37,521 nucleotides of DNA from the IMG/VR virus record IMGVR_UViG_3300042868_005261, positions 1 to 37,521 of that record; one strand, 5' to 3'. The notes beneath the pieces were generated by a model that worked only from the letters and a program-made list of their open reading frames with translations, did not search any database and was not told where the DNA came from. The DNA is from a virus. Shown piece by piece: positions 9,338 through 18,530 of the stretch; the stretch's first letter is position 1; each line of letters starts with the position of its first letter. The translations under genes and the position numbers were made by a program.

Positions 9338-10690
9338 TTATTCTTCCCAAATAATACCTGAGCTACCTTTACGTCCGGGTTTAGGTTTCGGTTTAGGCTT
9401 AGGACCTCCTCCATAATCAGGCTGTTCTCCTCTTCTTGGCTCTGTATTATATTTCAATTGATAATTATACATTCCTCTTCTATCAATAACACCTGTTTTT
9501 TCATTTACAAATTTGACAGGAGTACCATTTTCAAATGTAACATCAAAATCTTGTACACCTTTTGCAAGTGGACCTAAAACACTAAATATTTCTGATGGTA
9601 AATTTTGCTTTTGTATAAACATCTTACCATTAAAAAGAGTACCGTCTTTGTCAAAAGCTTGACCATTTTTTATTGAACGTCCATCAACAGTTGTAACATC
9701 TGGTATTACATCAAAAAGATTTGCATTTTCTTCACTTGATCCCGTATTTACAGCAGCTCTATTTAAAGCAGATCTTATGTCTTGCCTTCTTTGCCCTTCA
9801 GTAAAATACCATTCTTTTGTAAAATCATATCCAGTTTTATCTTCTCTTTTTGGTTGTTTAGTAGCTAGACCATAAGCAACTGCTAAATCTGCTGGAGTCT
9901 TTATATCTACGCCAAAATATTCCTTATATTTAGGATTCAATTGATTAACAAAATTCTTGTCTTTAAATAAATTACCATATTGTTCTTGTGTACCTAAATT
10001 ATCTCTAAAATAACCTCTAACTCTTTGAGAATAAGTATTAGCAACTTCTGGAGTAATTGATTCAACTTTAACTTCCTTAACACGACCAGTTGGTTTGTTA
10101 TTAAAAACTTGCTCTTCAACTTCAATTTTACTAGGCAAATTTATGCCTTTCCATGTTTTATCTGAAAATACTAAATCATCATGAGGATCGTATATATCTA
10201 CCTGCATCATATCTGGAGGTGTATAACCAGCTCCTACAGGCAACATTGATTTATTTAATACATCTAAATAGTTATCAGAAACATGTTTACCAGATTTGAT
10301 AGCCTGATTAATATAATCTTTAAATGCTTTTCTTTCAGCTGTAGCTTGCTTCCCTTGCTCAATATAACCTTGCAAATCTTTAAATCCAGCCATTAATGTT
10401 GACTGAGCATCATAACCATACTTTGAAGGGTTATTAATTGCTTGTTTATTTTTAATGCCGTATTCTTGAACTTCTCTTAATTTCTTAGCAAAAATATCAA
10501 GCTCTGCTTTAGATAAACCAGCAGGATTTATACTTTTCTCCCAATCTTTAAAATATTTATCTGTAGCTTCAGCTTGCGCGCGCTGCTTTTGGATAAGACC
10601 AATAGCTAATTGAGTTGGCTTAGATGTAAAATCTATTGCCACATTGCCTCCTCTATATGGGTTAATCCCCAGTAATCCTGTACTTGCCAT
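9338..10690 (-). CDS. Virion-associated protein of unknown function (450 aa)
   Basis: The N-terminus MASTGLLGINPYRGG is followed by a helical, Lys/Gln-rich region to about residue 130, then mixed alpha/beta sequence. The tail is basic and proline-rich (KPKPKPKPGRKGSSG) and ends in IIWEE. There is no signal peptide or recognised domain. It follows the gp14-like gene by 1 base and precedes the 919-aa gene by 18 bases, so it belongs to the internal-protein cluster. The Pro-Lys tail could be an unstructured DNA- or membrane-binding extension (inference). Confidence 0.45.
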   Translation of the reverse strand: MASTGLLGINPYRGGNVAIDFTSKPTQLAIGLIQKQRAQAEATDKYFKDWEKSINPAGLSKAELDIFAKKLREVQEYGIKNKQAINNPSKYGYDAQSTLMAGFKDLQGYIEQGKQATAERKAFKDYINQAIKSGKHVSDNYLDVLNKSMLPVGAGYTPPDMMQVDIYDPHDDLVFSDKTWKGINLPSKIEVEEQVFNNKPTGRVKEVKVESITPEVANTYSQRVRGYFRDNLGTQEQYGNLFKDKNFVNQLNPKYKEYFGVDIKTPADLAVAYGLATKQPKREDKTGYDFTKEWYFTEGQRRQDIRSALNRAAVNTGSSEENANLFDVIPDVTTVDGRSIKNGQAFDKDGTLFNGKMFIQKQNLPSEIFSVLGPLAKGVQDFDVTFENGTPVKFVNEKTGVIDRRGMYNYQLKYNTEPRRGEQPDYGGGPKPKPKPKPGRKGSSGIIWEE

Positions 10691-10691
10691 T

Positions 10692-11456
10692 TTAATTTTT
10701 TCTTGGGTTTGCTTTTACAAGAGGTACGTTACGTCCGGTATTTATTCTTCTACTATTAAAAGGAACGTAAGATTGATTTATTTTAGCACCAGAATGAACA
10801 TCGGCCATAACTTGACTTAAATCTCTTTGCTGATTAACACTTTGAGGTTTTACTGGATTATCCATATATGTAGCATAAGAAAGGGCATTACTTAATCCTT
10901 GCCCTACCATTTGCATACCTGCATTATATCTTTCACCAGCAGCAGCACCTTTCATTTGTTCTAATTGAAGCTTACGCTGATAAGGAGTCATTTCGTTAAT
11001 ATCAAACAATTCATCTTCATTTGCTTTTTTCATTTGAGTAGCTCTACCTAATTCAGAAAATCTTTGAGCTTGCATTTGTTCTCCTTGAGCAACTGCACCT
11101 TGAGAAGCGCGACTTTCTAATCCACCAAGCCTAGATATACCACCAATTGCAGATCTTCTATCTTGTAATGCACTTAAGCCTGAAGCAGTTGTTCTCCTAG
11201 CATTTTGCATAGCTTGCTGATAAGCAGCTGATTGATACGGGCTTTCCTTAAATCTATTCAAGGCTTGCTGATAGTAATCATTTAATGATTTGCTTTCCTT
11301 TCTTAATGGGCTGTTTGCAGCTTGCCTTTCAAGTTCAGCTTGCGCTCTTTTTTGCTGCTTGTTTGCATTTGCCATCTGAATACCGCCCATAGCAAGCGAA
11401 CCAGCTGTCCCTACTGCTGCAATTGTACCAGCAACCCCTAATGCCGCAAAACTCAT
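10692..11456 (-). CDS. Internal virion protein, T7 gp14-like in character
   Basis: This 254-aa protein has a hydrophobic Ala/Gly helix at residues 4-30 (ALGVAGTIAAVGTAGSLAMG) followed directly by a long Gln/Ala/Arg-rich amphipathic helical region. One transmembrane-capable helix plus an Ala/Gln-rich coil is typical of the small ejected internal proteins of short-tailed phages such as T7 gp14, which form a pore in the outer membrane. The similarity is in architecture and context; I cannot claim sequence homology. Its ATGA start overlaps the cupin gene stop by 4 bases. Confidence 0.5.
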   Translation of the reverse strand: MSFAALGVAGTIAAVGTAGSLAMGGIQMANANKQQKRAQAELERQAANSPLRKESKSLNDYYQQALNRFKESPYQSAAYQQAMQNARRTTASGLSALQDRRSAIGGISRLGGLESRASQGAVAQGEQMQAQRFSELGRATQMKKANEDELFDINEMTPYQRKLQLEQMKGAAAGERYNAGMQMVGQGLSNALSYATYMDNPVKPQSVNQQRDLSQVMADVHSGAKINQSYVPFNSRRINTGRNVPLVKANPRKN

Positions 11457-11950
11457 AATTCTAAATTTTTAGTATTATTCAATATTTTTTTATATTCTTT
11501 ACCAATATCAGTGCCTGTTATAAGATTTATATGCGGCTCTAATATTTTATCTTCAATCTTTTCTACTATCTTCACTATTTCTTCATCACTTAAATCATTG
11601 TAATCAGATTTCATTCCATCTATTCTATGAAATGTAGTCCAAATACAATCTTCCAATATAAATAAAACTCTCCTTGTTCCCGGCTTTGTAATTCCAGTAT
11701 AAGGAGCAGTTATTTCATACCACTCTTGCGCGTCTACTGATACAGCCACTTTACCATAAGATACAACATACGGATGCTCCGTTTTATGTATCTTACTTGT
11801 CCATAAAGAACCTGCTGGCATAAAGATTTCTCTTATATACATACCATCAGTAAATTTATGAACTAGTGGCGCATCTATTAATTCATTAGGGTGTTCCATT
11901 ATAGCTGCTTCTAAATTATCAACTATATTGTCATTTTCCCTAATAATCAT
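11453..11950 (-). CDS. Cupin-fold protein in the virion operon
   Basis: The 165-aa sequence has a jelly-roll cupin core at residues 30-108. The segment MPAGSLWTSKIHKTEHPYVV carries His55 and His59 (motif 1, here H-x3-H rather than HxH), then Gly66 in YGK. Motif 2 is PGTRRVLFILEDCIWTTFH with Glu100 and His108. Related cupin-like proteins are common among virion genes of tailed phages, where they may be structural rather than enzymatic. Histidines compatible with a metal site are retained, so an enzymatic or metal-binding role is not excluded. The C-terminal 50 residues are charged and helical. Start and stop overlap both neighbours, giving tight coupling in the late transcript. Confidence 0.6.
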   Translation of the reverse strand: MIIRENDNIVDNLEAAIMEHPNELIDAPLVHKFTDGMYIREIFMPAGSLWTSKIHKTEHPYVVSYGKVAVSVDAQEWYEITAPYTGITKPGTRRVLFILEDCIWTTFHRIDGMKSDYNDLSDEEIVKIVEKIEDKILEPHINLITGTDIGKEYKKILNNTKNLEL

Positions 11951-12495
11951 TACCTGTTATTTAATGGCGAATTAATATATTTAGTCGTTGCGCTGTTCAA
12001 ATATACGAAAGAATTTGCACTTGCTTTCTCAAATTTTATAACCATATAATTGCCCTTCAGGCTATCCCCTTCAATCAGGCCTCCCGGACTATTTGAGTCC
12101 CTTAAAAATGAGGCATGATACTCGGATTCTAGGTCTTGGAAATCTGTTGCTAAAAGCTCACTATCTTGTCTAGTGCCAGCACTTTCCATCTGGGTATATA
12201 TATCTGGGCAAGCCCATACTGTGTTCCCCGTTTCCATAACAGAAACCCAAGTCTTTTTATCCAATGAATTTGAGTTAAATACCGGAGTTATTGATGCATT
12301 ATATTGAACTCCATAGAAATTACAATAAGGACTCGTTCCATGCTTCCAGATACCGCCATTCTTAAACGTAAACATGGTAGTATTTACCTCACCCATAAAT
12401 TCAGGGTGATAAGAGTAAAATGACTCAAAAGCATTATCAGGCTCTGAAAAACATATTGTAAATGGATCTTGATGAAAATATAATGTATTTGCCAT
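11950..12495 (-). CDS. Conserved tail-associated virion protein
   Basis: This 181-aa protein is rich in aromatics and turns, with a core FYSYHPEFMGEVNTTMFTFK, then IWKHGTSPYCNFYGVQYN. From memory this core resembles the C-terminal part of large tail proteins in Bacteroidetes phages; here it is a separate gene directly after the 1440-aa tail protein. That suggests a module detached from the large protein, or a partner that completes it. The 18-bp gap to the tail gene is AT-only. No catalytic motif is seen. Confidence 0.5.
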   Translation of the reverse strand: MANTLYFHQDPFTICFSEPDNAFESFYSYHPEFMGEVNTTMFTFKNGGIWKHGTSPYCNFYGVQYNASITPVFNSNSLDKKTWVSVMETGNTVWACPDIYTQMESAGTRQDSELLATDFQDLESEYHASFLRDSNSPGGLIEGDSLKGNYMVIKFEKASANSFVYLNSATTKYINSPLNNR

Positions 12496-12513
12496 TTAAT
12501 TTAATTTATTTAA

Positions 12514-15500
12514 TTAACAAGATGTTTCATTTGTTAATGTACCATTACCTCCTGTAACTAACCAGTTATTTACTCCATTAGAATAATAATTATTAGGCAC
12601 AACAGTAGTTAGTGCAGAATCTTGATAAACTACCACCCCATTAGTTAACACTGAAGATGCTGAATAATACGTTAACGGTCCAACAGAAAAATCAACACAA
12701 GCTAAAGCGCCGCTACTTGAATCCACTCCTAATAAGAAAGAATAAAAAGAAGCAGTTGTTGTTGTTGTTGTTGTCGGTGCAGCGGTTGTCGTAGTACTTG
12801 TTGTAGTACTTGTTGTAGTACTAGTCGTAGTAGTAGTCGGAGCAGCTGTTGTAGTTGTTGAGGTAGTCGTTGTACTAGTCGTTGTAGTCGGAGCAGCTGT
12901 TGTAGTTGTCGTAGTACTAGTGGTAGTTGTAGTTGTAGTTGTTGGCGCAGGCGAACAAGGAGCACAAGCACTTGTGACAGTTGCAACAGGATTACCATTT
13001 ATAACTGAAACGCTAACATATTGACCGCCAAAACTAACAAACCACAGACCTGTTGGTGCAGCTGAGAATATTGCACCCGTAAAGGTAGTGCAGCTACAGA
13101 AATCAGGATTATCACCTGTTACAGTTCCTGATGCTACAAATCCACAAGCATCTGTAGAATCTCCACCAAAACCTATTAAAAATGATAGGGTTGTTGTTGT
13201 AGTTGTTGTTGGTGCAGCAGTTGTTGTTGTGGTAGGAGCAGCAGTCGTTGTCGTTGTTGGTGCTGCGGTTGTCGTTGTACTTGTAGTTGTAGTAGTCGGC
13301 GCAGCAGTTGTGGTCGTTGTTGTTGTGGTAGGACCTGACGTTGTTGTCGTTGTAGAAGCAGGTAAATACCTGTTAATTTCCTCCATTGCAATAATATACT
13401 TATTAGTATTTGCATCAAATACACCATAAATACAAGGATTACCAGTATAAACTTGACCAGTTGCAGGAACTCCATTATTTAAATCTTGTCTATATGCGGC
13501 TAATGTAGCCACAAAGAAAGCATTTGTATTATTAGTAATACTGATTGGAGTTATTCCATCTTGAGCCAATCTACAAACCACACCCCTAAAATTATCTACA
13601 AAGTAGTCTGCAAAGTTATTCCATGCAAGACTTGTAGCGGCATCACCAATTCCATAATCACCAGCATAATACTGAATCTTATTAATTAATTGATTGCTAT
13701 TAGCTTGTAGTGGGTTCCCAGTTACATCTTTTACAATCTGAGTTAAAATAGGAACATTACCTACTTTAAAGTTCTGGTAAACCTTTAAATATCTATCTCT
13801 TACATGCAATCTCAATACATCACCAAAAGACCTATCGTATTCATCAAAATCTTCATAAATAAATCTATTTGTAGCATTAAGATTAGTATTTGATTGATAT
13901 GCCTGTCCAAATCTAATTAATGTAGGAAAATATGTTTGAATAGCATTTTCATCTATTACTGAAGCTCTACCATTGCTATTTGTAATCAAATTATATGTAT
14001 CATTAAAACTACTTTCTATAATTTCAATTTCAGAACCTTTTAAAACTTGAAAATCAAATGTCATTGGTTCAACAATTATATTATTAGAACCAATACTGTC
14101 ATTTGTAGATTTAGCTACTATATATACTTTACCTGTTGGTGGTACACTAATTCTTTTGTCAATTGTAAATGTTGTAGGCGTATTTTGAACTATGTCATTT
14201 ACTTCTATAGGAAGTAATGAAACCGTAAATTTAGAAGCGAATGGTATTAAATTCGTACAAATAAGCGCATACACTGAAAATGTAGAACCACCATCAGATG
14301 ACATGATAAAAGAGCCTTTTATTGATACAACCTTATCAGTTCCTAAAACGCTTGATTTATTATAGAAAAAATAACCAGTGTCACTCCAAACTGGATAACC
14401 TGCTCCAGTTAAAGCAACATTAACATTTGGTTGTGTTTGTATTCTATATGATATATTATCAATAGTTGTATTAACAGTTATTGGGAATGATACACTTCTT
14501 GATACAAAAGCACCGGTTACTCCAATAGTAAATACTCCAGACCTGTATTCGTATTTATCACTATATGGTACATTTCTAAGTCTATAAAATAAATCTCCAT
14601 TATTAATAGCAAGAGTAGCTCCGCCGTTAGGGAGTTTTGTTAAACCAAAATGATATCTTGTTGGCAAACCTACATCACCAATACCATATTGCTTTCCAAA
14701 CTCATAGAAAAATCTTTGAGTTGAAGCAGCATTATTTGTGTAATTATATAATAATATTTCGTAGTGCTGAAAATTTTCTGTACCCGGAAATTGAAATGTT
14801 GCATCAATGTCATTAGTTGGGTATCTTAATTTTAAGAAATTACCAACTGCTGTGTTAGTATTGTTATTATTTGTTGTAATATATTCAATTGTAGAAACAG
14901 TACCAACTATTTCATAATCAAATTGACTAGTAATATCTTGAGGAGCGCCAGCAACATCATATCTTCTTATAAATTTAATTCTATCGCCCTCTGTATAATT
15001 ATAAGAAACAACATTTTGTGTTGAACTAATTTGTTCATTATATTCTTGGATATTACCAATACCTATGTAAATAAATTTTGTACTATCTACTCCAATAGGC
15101 AATGATGTATAAGCTGATTCACTTACCCAACAAAGACGCTTATTGTAAGTTGTGTTATTTGATCTTACTACTTGATAATAAGAAGCATATAGTGGAGGTC
15201 TATTTAATATAGATAAATTAACCAAAGGGAAATCATCAGCAAGAACTCTTGATGGAGTATTAATTACGGCGTTTTCTGACGTTTGGGTTCCAATAGTCCT
15301 ACCCTGTGCATCAAAATATTGAATACCATATTGGTAACCACCATTCCAAACATTTGCAAATCTTGTATTATCATTATCCAATGCAGGAATAGTAGCAAAA
15401 GCTGTTGATGTCAATACAAATCCACCTGCTAAAGACATAGTAAGCTTATTACCAACTAATGAAACTTGAGTATATCCTTCTAAAACCATAGCGGCAGATA

Positions 15501-16836
15501 TGCCAGCTAAAATATCACTTACTAAATAATTAGTAGTAAGTCCTGTAGTTGCATAAGATGTACTTAAATCAGTTCCGCTTGAGCTAAATGAATTAATAAA
15601 ATATGTGCCTGCCGCATTGTTTAATTCTGTAACATTTCCATTTACACCATTAGTACCAGTACCATAAAGATATATATTCATCGTGGTTCCAGCTCCACTA
15701 TCGTTACCATTTACAGAAGCAAAAAAAGATATACCACATTGATCATAATAATAACTTGATGCGGTTGAATATGTAGTTGCTTCTAAATTAACGTCTGTTT
15801 TATCATAACCTTCTAAAATACCAGCATATAATAACACATTGCCATTAGCAAGTTCAGCTGCATTTGCTCTTTGAGGAACCCAGTCCTGCAATTGATCTGC
15901 TTCAAGAACATCAATTTGTGTATATATTGTATCATTATAGAATCTAAAATAATAAATATCATTATGATTTATTTGAAGAGCATCCTTATCAAAAGATTGT
16001 ATCAAAAACCAATCACTAGTTCCACTACTAGATGTTTCTCTAAAACAAAGTTCAATAGCCTTTACATCAGGCCCACCTGTTGAAAAATTAACAGCAATTC
16101 TTGAGTTATAAGTGTCTGCTGGTGTTGGAGGATTAGGACTTATATCATTTGTCAGCGTTAATGATGGCTGTTGAGGCAACGGAACTATACTCTTTGAACT
16201 CCATACAGACTTTTCAAGATTATCGTAAACATATCTGTATGAAAACTGAAATAACTTGTTTCTTAAATTATTAATAGTAATTGTAGTATCATTCTCATAA
16301 GTAACTTGTGGTGGCATTACTGGAGGAGCCTTTGCTACAAGCAAATATTCAGCAACCCAGTCAGTACCATACAAATCATTTACGTTCAAATTTCTTGGAG
16401 GATTATACCCATCATTAAAGAATATTAAATCTCCCTCTAAATCCCTATAATATATATTAATAGATAAAACTTTATAAGAAGGATTAAAATTTAAAATATC
16501 AATCCCATTACTATCTGTTTTACTCTGAAGAACCGTTACAATTGATTGTGTATTTAAATCATAATAAGCAATAGTATGAAAACCATCACTATTCCATATA
16601 AAATAATAAGCTCTATTTCTTACCTTATCCCCATAAAATCCAATAACCTTACTTACTCCACTTGGTAAACTGTAGTTTATTATAGTATTCCCTAAAATAT
16701 TAGAAACTACTCTATCTTGCCCACGACCTTGTGCGTCTTTTGTGACGTTTAATGCATCTATATAATCATTATTACTGACTCTATACTCTGCATCATCTAG
16801 GTTTAATTTTCCACTAAAAGGAGTATTTATTATCAT
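12514..16836 (-). CDS. Large tail protein (stabilisation/hub type) with Thr-rich linkers and C-terminal display domains
   Basis: This 1440-aa protein begins MIINTPFSGKLNLDDAEYRV. Its first 300 or so residues carry beta-strand repeats with motifs such as IGFYGDKVRNRAYYFIWN and GDLIFFNDGYNPPRNLN, a style seen in the propeller-like stabilisation or tail-hub proteins of short-tailed Bacteroidetes phages. A long beta-rich middle follows. From about residue 1160 the protein turns into Thr-rich linkers (TTTTTAAP units) separating two small Cys-containing domains, FLIGFGGDSTDACGF and FLLGVDSSSGALACVDF; the second ends TNETSC. This looks like a conserved tail body with a variable, surface-exposed display end. 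It follows the connector gene by 3 bases. Confidence 0.6.
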   Translation of the reverse strand: MIINTPFSGKLNLDDAEYRVSNNDYIDALNVTKDAQGRGQDRVVSNILGNTIINYSLPSGVSKVIGFYGDKVRNRAYYFIWNSDGFHTIAYYDLNTQSIVTVLQSKTDSNGIDILNFNPSYKVLSINIYYRDLEGDLIFFNDGYNPPRNLNVNDLYGTDWVAEYLLVAKAPPVMPPQVTYENDTTITINNLRNKLFQFSYRYVYDNLEKSVWSSKSIVPLPQQPSLTLTNDISPNPPTPADTYNSRIAVNFSTGGPDVKAIELCFRETSSSGTSDWFLIQSFDKDALQINHNDIYYFRFYNDTIYTQIDVLEADQLQDWVPQRANAAELANGNVLLYAGILEGYDKTDVNLEATTYSTASSYYYDQCGISFFASVNGNDSGAGTTMNIYLYGTGTNGVNGNVTELNNAAGTYFINSFSSSGTDLSTSYATTGLTTNYLVSDILAGISAAMVLEGYTQVSLVGNKLTMSLAGGFVLTSTAFATIPALDNDNTRFANVWNGGYQYGIQYFDAQGRTIGTQTSENAVINTPSRVLADDFPLVNLSILNRPPLYASYYQVVRSNNTTYNKRLCWVSESAYTSLPIGVDSTKFIYIGIGNIQEYNEQISSTQNVVSYNYTEGDRIKFIRRYDVAGAPQDITSQFDYEIVGTVSTIEYITTNNNNTNTAVGNFLKLRYPTNDIDATFQFPGTENFQHYEILLYNYTNNAASTQRFFYEFGKQYGIGDVGLPTRYHFGLTKLPNGGATLAINNGDLFYRLRNVPYSDKYEYRSGVFTIGVTGAFVSRSVSFPITVNTTIDNISYRIQTQPNVNVALTGAGYPVWSDTGYFFYNKSSVLGTDKVVSIKGSFIMSSDGGSTFSVYALICTNLIPFASKFTVSLLPIEVNDIVQNTPTTFTIDKRISVPPTGKVYIVAKSTNDSIGSNNIIVEPMTFDFQVLKGSEIEIIESSFNDTYNLITNSNGRASVIDENAIQTYFPTLIRFGQAYQSNTNLNATNRFIYEDFDEYDRSFGDVLRLHVRDRYLKVYQNFKVGNVPILTQIVKDVTGNPLQANSNQLINKIQYYAGDYGIGDAATSLAWNNFADYFVDNFRGVVCRLAQDGITPISITNNTNAFFVATLAAYRQDLNNGVPATGQVYTGNPCIYGVFDANTNKYIIAMEEINRYLPASTTTTTSGPTTTTTTTTAAPTTTTTSTTTTAAPTTTTTAAPTTTTTAAPTTTTTTTLSFLIGFGGDSTDACGFVASGTVTGDNPDFCSCTTFTGAIFSAAPTGLWFVSFGGQYVSVSVINGNPVATVTSACAPCSPAPTTTTTTTTSTTTTTTAAPTTTTSTTTTSTTTTAAPTTTTTSTTTSTTTSTTTTAAPTTTTTTTASFYSFLLGVDSSSGALACVDFSVGPLTYYSASSVLTNGVVVYQDSALTTVVPNNYYSNGVNNWLVTGGNGTLTNETSC
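12754..12945 (-). repeat. Threonine-rich linker tract 2 (ACN-type codon repeat)
   Basis: About 64 codons, nearly all Thr (ACA/ACT/ACG/ACC mixed), are broken by AAP tripeptides every 6-15 residues and by occasional Ser. It links the two C-terminal Cys-containing domains of the 1440-aa tail protein. Codon mixing means the repeat is held at protein level. The shadow frames it opens on either strand are not genes. Confidence 0.9.
13190..13354 (-). repeat. Threonine-rich linker tract 1
   Basis: About 55 codons of Thr with AAP and one SGP insertion join the tail body to the first Cys-containing display domain. It has the same composition as the downstream tract and as the tail of the separate protein at 29283-29660. 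Confidence 0.9.
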
Positions 16837-16839
16837 ATC

Positions 16840-17610
16840 TTATGCCTTAACAGTCATTCTTTGAGTATCTAAATTCCATTCGTAAGCATCCATAATGTAT
16901 AATGGTTTGAATTGAGCATTTGCCAATCTTCTTTGATTGTAAAACTCTTGCTTTCTATCTCTTTTATCTCCTAAATTACCTCTTCTAGTAGAAGGCATAG
17001 ATGCAATATCTCTCCAAGCAATCCATGCAAGCATAGCTTCTCTAAACTGAATAGGTATAGAAAATGTTTCTTCAGGATTTCCGCTTGATAAATATTCAAT
17101 CATTAAATAAGAATAATAAAAATACTGATTTAAAAGAACAACACCATTTGAATCATCAATATTAAATTGACCCACAAACGGAGATCCACTCGGTAATCCA
17201 TAAATATTTTGGAAACCATATCCATCCCAATAATTAAACCATAAAGGTAAATCTGTCTGATACCATGTTGCCAAAGTATCATCCTGAGTCAAAGCCAATC
17301 TATTTGGCTGTTGATCTCCATAAAATGTCATTTTATTATTAAACTTCAATGGAATAATTTCTCCTACTGAGTTTAACACACCTATCTTAGTATAGCTTAT
17401 ATAATCATTAGGTAACTGTGCAGTATAATTAGTAGTGTCTACAGGAACCTTAACTGTTCTTATTTTATAAAAAAAGTCAAGACCAAGTTTCTCCATACCA
17501 CGCACAGCAATATTATATAACTTAGCGTATTTGTGTACTGACTGTTCACTTTCATCAATGTAATCATTGATAACTGAATCTAATGTTATGTAATTTCTTA
17601 CTTGGGACAT
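16840..17610 (-). CDS. Probable head-tail connector or tail ring protein
   Basis: This 256-aa protein has an N-terminal helical part (SVINDYIDESEQSVHKYAKL), then beta-rich sequence (VPVDTTNYTAQLPNDYISYT). The C-terminal helical, basic segment contains RGNLGDKRDRKQEFYNQRR. The motif of helices followed by a 'PNDY' beta hairpin is shared with the proteins at 17898-18530 (VPDDYMPV) and 18530-19198 (PAPNDFLQVD), suggesting three related ring or adaptor proteins below the portal. Family-level identity is inferred. It overlaps nothing but is separated from its neighbours by only 2-3 bases. Confidence 0.5.
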   Translation of the reverse strand: MSQVRNYITLDSVINDYIDESEQSVHKYAKLYNIAVRGMEKLGLDFFYKIRTVKVPVDTTNYTAQLPNDYISYTKIGVLNSVGEIIPLKFNNKMTFYGDQQPNRLALTQDDTLATWYQTDLPLWFNYWDGYGFQNIYGLPSGSPFVGQFNIDDSNGVVLLNQYFYYSYLMIEYLSSGNPEETFSIPIQFREAMLAWIAWRDIASMPSTRRGNLGDKRDRKQEFYNQRRLANAQFKPLYIMDAYEWNLDTQRMTVKA

Positions 17611-17612
17611 TT

Positions 17613-17885
17613 TTAATTATTTGAAAAATAAGCTAATATATCGTTATGACGAATCAAAAAATGCAATTCATTATCTACAATAACAGGTTCCCCTGCACCT
17701 TTGATATGAAAAATGCAATCATCTTTTTTTGCTTCCATTTTTACTTTAGCAGTTCCGCGACCAACAGAAATTACTTTAGCCTTACTACTTCTTTCCCTAA
17801 ATCCTTCAGGGATAAATAATCCTCCTTCTGTAATTTCATCAGCCATAAATGGTTTTACTAAAACAAAATCTCTAATTGGTTTCAT
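17613..17885 (-). CDS. GroES-like co-chaperonin
   Basis: The 90-aa length matches Cpn10. The N-terminus MKPIRDFVLVKP corresponds to the GroES start (IRPLHDRVIVK). Residues 17-35 form the mobile loop, with GGLFIP at 21-26 in place of GGIVL/GGIIIP, the part that docks onto GroEL. KVISVGRG at 38-45 and the C-terminal HNDILAYF, equivalent to ESDILAIV, complete the fold. Phage co-chaperonins such as T4 gp31 replace host GroES so that GroEL can fold the capsid protein. The gene lies inside the connector cluster, two genes after the capsid terminator. Only 2 bases separate it from the next gene. Confidence 0.85.
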   Translation of the reverse strand: MKPIRDFVLVKPFMADEITEGGLFIPEGFRERSSKAKVISVGRGTAKVKMEAKKDDCIFHIKGAGEPVIVDNELHFLIRHNDILAYFSNN

Positions 17886-17897
17886 TGGTTATTATTT

Positions 17898-18530
17898 TTA
17901 GTTATTATTGTCTACTCCATCATTACTTTGATCTATAGGTCTTGATTTTTCAAATGCCAATTGCCCTTTAATATACTCAACCACTACTGGCATATAATCA
18001 TCAGGAACTATTAATGTTGAATCTAAATCTGTTGAATCACCTCCACTAACCATTCTTAAAGTTGCTTTATATGATGTTAAAGGTATTGAACTTTTTACAT
18101 AAATATTCTCACCTTCAATCCAGTAGGCTATTTTATTTTGGATAGGTCTTAATTGCTCCTGATAAGCTACCTGATTCATACTTAAAGGTATTGCTGTTTG
18201 TGAGGTTTTTTTATCTCCTACGAACTGTAATGTAGCAACACCTTCATTCCTTCCTAGTGCAACAGGTATAGACGGTAAATCAACTCTGTAAGTAACATTG
18301 TCTACCGTTTCAGCATAAATATCTAAATTCTTAAAAGTAGTATAAAATGAATTATTTATGTAAGACACCCCATCCAACTGGATATTGTCTGTATAATTCT
18401 TTTTAGCTGCTGCTCCAATAGCATCATTTAGCCACTGGTTAACTAATCCGTATGTGATATTAGAATCATCAGACGGCTGCCCGTTATATATTTGCCTTAA
18501 TACTCTTTCTATTAATTGATACCTAGTCAT
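17898..18530 (-). CDS. Probable connector/ring protein
   Basis: This 210-aa protein has a helical N-terminus (MTRYQLIERVLRQIYNGQ, then LVNQWLNDAIGAAAKKNY) followed by beta-strand sequence and a C-terminal helix (VVVEYIKGQLAFEKSRP). The arrangement and the VPDDYMPVV motif resemble its two neighbours in the cluster. It overlaps the preceding gene by one base (TAATG) and is 12 bases from the GroES gene. The role as part of the portal-proximal ring stack is an inference from order and architecture. Confidence 0.45.
   Translation of the reverse strand: MTRYQLIERVLRQIYNGQPSDDSNITYGLVNQWLNDAIGAAAKKNYTDNIQLDGVSYINNSFYTTFKNLDIYAETVDNVTYRVDLPSIPVALGRNEGVATLQFVGDKKTSQTAIPLSMNQVAYQEQLRPIQNKIAYWIEGENIYVKSSIPLTSYKATLRMVSGGDSTDLDSTLIVPDDYMPVVVEYIKGQLAFEKSRPIDQSNDGVDNNN

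Noticed and set aside
12754-13354. Thr tracts considered as a diversity-generating retroelement target
   Set aside because: No reverse transcriptase, template repeat or A-biased substitution pattern is visible; the repeats look like linkers.
12729-13475. Plus-strand poly-Val and minus-strand poly-Leu/Gln frames over the Thr tracts
   Set aside because: Out-of-frame readings of the Thr codon repeats in the 1440-aa gene.
17713-17901. Plus-strand frame opposite the GroES-like gene
   Set aside because: It lies fully antisense to a recognised gene and lacks a promoter or operon partner.
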